Part shown: piece by piece, positions 31,105-33,005 of the stretch | Layout: every line of letters starts with the position of its first letter | How positions within the stretch are numbered: position 1 is the stretch's first letter | IMG/VR virus record: IMGVR_UViG_3300035698_010390 | Coordinates: 1 to 33,005 of that record | DNA from: a virus | Direction: 5' to 3' (one strand) | DNA: 33,005 bases | Translations under genes and position numbers: made by a program | Notes under the pieces: model-generated | Seen by the model: only the letters and a program-made list of their open reading frames with translations | What the model was told of the DNA's origin: nothing | Database searches by the model: none

Positions 31105-31305
31105 TCACCCCTGCCCCTGCGGCACGTCCAGCACACTCGGAGGCTCAGCGGCTGGCGCCACCGGCTCGGTCACCGCCGGCACGATGACCAGGTCGCCATT
31201 GCGGAGCGCACGGGCGAGCTCGCGCTCGGCGACGCTACCGGCGAACGCTCGGGCGCATGTCTCCAGGGCGCGTGCTGCTGTCTCTTCGCTCGGCCAATCC
31301 TCCAT
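31105..31305 (-). CDS. Hypothetical protein, 66 aa
   Basis: MEDWPSEETAARALETCARA, helical N-terminus and a Pro/Ala-rich tail (EPVAPAAEPPSVLDVPQG). ATG at 31305 overlaps the stop of the small Cys-containing gene as TGATG. No family known. Confidence 0.5.
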   Translation of the reverse strand: MEDWPSEETAARALETCARAFAGSVAERELARALRNGDLVIVPAVTEPVAPAAEPPSVLDVPQGQG

Positions 31306-31400
31306 CACGAATCACTTCCGGTCGTGCTGCGACGCATCGGGACCCCGGCGCGCGCGCCGCACTCCTCGCAGCTGGGGTCACTGCAGATCTCACCGAGCAT
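31305..31400 (-). CDS. Tiny Cys-rich protein, 31 aa
   Basis: MLGEICSDPSCEECGARAGV: three close cysteines plus a basic end suggest a small metal knuckle. It starts inside the end of the upstream gene and ends at the start of the next, so both overlaps support real translation. Weak because very short. Confidence 0.4.
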   Translation of the reverse strand: MLGEICSDPSCEECGARAGVPMRRSTTGSDS

Positions 31401-31581
31401 CGGGCACCTCGTTGTCAAGCCTCCTCTGAGCCCGTCGCTCAGCCGCGAGATCGAGCGCGTCCACCTGTCGCTCGTAGGCGTCTCGGCCAGACTCGTAGTC
31501 GGCGTCGTCGTAGGGAGGATCGTCGAAGGGCTCCGGCTCGAGCTCGGCGGGATGGTCGCCGCGTCGTGGGTTGTAGGGCAT
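31390..31581 (-). CDS. Hypothetical acidic protein, 63 aa
   Basis: MPYNPRRGDHPAELEPEPFD, Asp/Tyr-rich centre (DDADYESGRDAYERQV) and a charged helical tail. Strong AAGGAGG site seven bases upstream. Common type of small phage protein with no assigned role. Confidence 0.6.
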   Translation of the reverse strand: MPYNPRRGDHPAELEPEPFDDPPYDDADYESGRDAYERQVDALDLAAERRAQRRLDNEVPDAR

Positions 31582-31596
31582 GATGCAACCTCCTTG

Positions 31597-31628
31597 CCAC
31601 GCGCCGCCTCGTCACAGACGGCGCGTGG
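31597..31628 (-). other. Perfect 10-bp GC-rich hairpin between two genes
   Basis: Arms CCACGCGCCG and CGGCGCGTGG enclose a 12-base loop. It follows the DUF669 stop by 11 bases and precedes the AAGGAGG site of the next gene. There is no U-run, so it may attenuate or protect the message rather than act as a normal terminator. Confidence 0.55.
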
Positions 31629-31639
31629 GCGTTAGTGGT

Positions 31640-32122
31640 TTAGAACCATTCGCCTTCAACGTGCGGCGGCGTGGGGCGCGGGCCATTGTCGGACGGCGGC
31701 GCACCCTGAGTGGCCGCGGGCTGCTGCTCCTGCCAGAACTTCAGGACGACCTTACCGTCGTAGCCGTCCTTGGGCGCTTCCCATCCCAGCTTTGCCATAC
31801 CCCGGCGCCCGACGAGTTCGGTGGGCGAGTTCCATCGCGGGCACTGAAGTGCGCGGGACATCTCGGCAAGTATCTCGCGGGACACCTGCTGGACGCTGTC
31901 CTTGTTTGGGTAGGTCCACCACTGCTGCGTCCACACTCGCCGCCCCTTCTCGCTGGGGCCGACGATCTCCAGCGTGAACTTGAAGGCCGTCCCGCCCGTA
32001 CTGCCCAGCGTCACCGGGCCACTAGCCTCGACGACCTCGACCTCGTAGATGCCCGCCTTGATGGGGCCGAAGTCCTTGTGTTGCTTGCTGGGGTCCGCTG
32101 GGTACTGGCTGGCGTCGAACAT
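31640..32122 (-). CDS. DUF669 single-strand-binding-like protein
   Basis: 160 residues starting MFDASQYPADPSKQHKDFGP with AGGAGAGTGACC upstream. The central IKAGIYEVEVVEA, FKFTLEIVGPSEKGRRVW and LGWEAPKDGYDGKVVLKF segments match DUF669 proteins. These are phage proteins with a single-stranded-DNA-binding role, often beside Sak4-type recombinases. The gene upstream is exactly that, two bases away. Confidence 0.82.
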   Translation of the reverse strand: MFDASQYPADPSKQHKDFGPIKAGIYEVEVVEASGPVTLGSTGGTAFKFTLEIVGPSEKGRRVWTQQWWTYPNKDSVQQVSREILAEMSRALQCPRWNSPTELVGRRGMAKLGWEAPKDGYDGKVVLKFWQEQQPAATQGAPPSDNGPRPTPPHVEGEWF

Positions 32123-32124
32123 GG

Positions 32125-32790
32125 TCACTCTCCTGCGATTTTCGCGGCAATCGCCGCGAGGTTGGGTATCTCTGAAAGGGCTAGCGAGCCGCTTCGGTCC
32201 TTGGCGACGTAGCGTCCGTCTGGCGACGTCTGAAGCCATCGCTTGATGGTTCCGTCTGCTTGCAGTTCGGCGCGCATGGCCAGGACGAGATCGAACTCGT
32301 AGGCCATGCCGCTGGACAGCTGCTTGCCTGGGAAGCGCGGACCGAATAGCACGCGGCCTTCGTCGTCTTGGATGCGCGACTGCTTCGCCAAGAACACGAC
32401 GTGCATAGGTAGGTCGCGGAACAGCTTGACGAGCTTGAACACCTTCGTCGCGAGCGCGCCGTAGGCTTGCCGTGGGTCGCTTGCCGCCTTCAACTCAGCC
32501 TCGAGCACGCGCTCTGCTATCTCGCTCACGCTGTCTAGAATGCACCAGGTGAACGGGTGCTCACCGCGCAAGTAGGCATAGACCTCTTTGAGGTCGTCGA
32601 CGGTGCGTATCTCACGCACCTTAATGTCGAGGTGCCGAAGGGACAGTAGGCCGTTCTCGGCGCTCAGGATAAGCGTGTGCTCGGGGTCGTTGGTCGTTCC
32701 GGCGAGGGTCGTCTTGCCAACGCCTGACTCACCGATGACGAGAACGTTAAGTCGGTCGAGGCCGACGCCCTTGGTTGTCGTAAATTCCAT
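32125..32790 (-). CDS. Sak4-like RecA-fold ATPase (phage recombinase)
   Basis: 221 residues. Walker A GESGVGKT near residue 19, LILSAENGLLSLR, a Walker B-like WCILDSVSEIAE and VVFLAKQSRI. This fits the AAA_24/Sak4 group of phage recombinases that work with a single-strand-binding protein. Its ATG overlaps the upstream stop as TAATG, and DUF669 follows after two bases. Confidence 0.85.
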   Translation of the reverse strand: MEFTTTKGVGLDRLNVLVIGESGVGKTTLAGTTNDPEHTLILSAENGLLSLRHLDIKVREIRTVDDLKEVYAYLRGEHPFTWCILDSVSEIAERVLEAELKAASDPRQAYGALATKVFKLVKLFRDLPMHVVFLAKQSRIQDDEGRVLFGPRFPGKQLSSGMAYEFDLVLAMRAELQADGTIKRWLQTSPDGRYVAKDRSGSLALSEIPNLAAIAAKIAGE

Positions 32791-33005
32791 TAGCTATTCG
32801 CCCTGCGCGAGTCCGCGCCGCTGGTAAGTGGTGATGGCCGCATCGCTGGACGCAGGACGTCCAGTACCTCGACGACAGACGCCAGCCCACCGCGTGACTG
32901 ATGGTCAGCCGCCTGTGCCTGCACATCGTCCAGTGTCCAGCGCTGGCCGGTGTCGCGCCGCAATGCTTCGGTGTGGCAGCCGAGGCGCACGCCGTCAGCG
33001 TGGGC
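32790..33005 (-). CDS. Unknown GC-rich protein, C-terminal part only (5' end beyond the window)
   Basis: The frame is open to the right edge (AHADGVRLGCHTEALRRDTG) and ends DSRRANS, overlapping the Sak4 start. It is helical and charged, with no recognised family. In similar phages a replication or nuclease gene sits here, but nothing visible proves that. Confidence 0.55.
   Translation of the reverse strand, partial: AHADGVRLGCHTEALRRDTGQRWTLDDVQAQAADHQSRGGLASVVEVLDVLRPAMRPSPLTSGADSRRANS

Noticed and set aside
31580-32212. Plus-strand 210-residue frame
   Set aside because: It is a GC-rich shadow opposite the DUF669 and Sak4 genes.
1-33005. CRISPR array, rRNA or insertion-sequence transposase
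   Set aside because: No regularly spaced repeats, rRNA-like blocks or transposase motifs were found.

Overview
This window looks like part of a large tailed-phage genome, probably from a metagenome. Nearly every gene lies on the minus strand, in tightly packed, overlapping operons. Recognisable genes include phage recombination, lysis and nucleotide genes, small DUF3310, DUF669 and Sak4-type proteins, a cluster of tRNAs, and several host-like genes typical of big phages: a DnaE-type polymerase, GroEL, a MoxR ATPase with a VWA partner, TilS, PurA, an IMP dehydrogenase/GMP reductase family enzyme, and an EF-Tu fragment. No virion structural gene, integrase or rRNA was recognised, and the host cannot be named from the sequence.

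Layout, left to right. At 1-360 there is GC-rich coding sequence with a partial MT-A70 adenine methyltransferase. From 361 to about 4,530 there is a truncated EF-Tu and nine tRNA genes or tRNA-like genes (Ser-GCT, Phe, Cys, His, Gly, Pro, a poor CAT, Ser-TGA, a good CAT), mixed with short unknown genes. From 4,570 to 9,800 there are small unknown genes, a TilS-type lysidine synthase, a transglycosylase-like lysis protein and a HAD phosphatase. From 9,800 to 15,430 there is an HNH nuclease, a VWA metallopeptidase-like protein, a zinc ribbon, a MoxR ATPase, GroEL and a SWIM-finger protein. From 15,440 to 18,900 there is a metallophosphoesterase, an amidase endolysin, an acidic protein and a ribbon-helix-helix protein. 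From 18,930 to 29,830 there is the nucleotide and replication block: a GuaB/GuaC family enzyme interrupted by a full intein, dUTPase, DnaE, a transglutaminase-like protein, a GroES-like candidate, a DUF3310 protein and PurA. From about 30,000 to the end the sequence is again GC-rich, with a cytosine-methyltransferase-like protein, a DUF669 single-strand-binding-like protein and a Sak4-like RecA-fold ATPase.

How the parts fit together. The tRNAs, TilS and the EF-Tu fragment act on translation. The GuaB/GuaC enzyme, PurA, dUTPase and DUF3310 protein act on the nucleotide supply for the DnaE polymerase. GroEL, its possible GroES partner and the MoxR/VWA pair act on protein folding and remodelling. 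The amidase and transglycosylase act at lysis.

Two cautions. First, base composition changes sharply near 360 and near 30,000, and the left change coincides with the break in EF-Tu, so either real mosaicism or a chimeric assembly is possible. Second, at least six genes break with the same -1 frame offset, mostly at homopolymers. Each reads through sensibly if one base is restored, so uncorrected single-base deletions in the assembly are likely. I saw no gene-free stretch longer than 300 bases.
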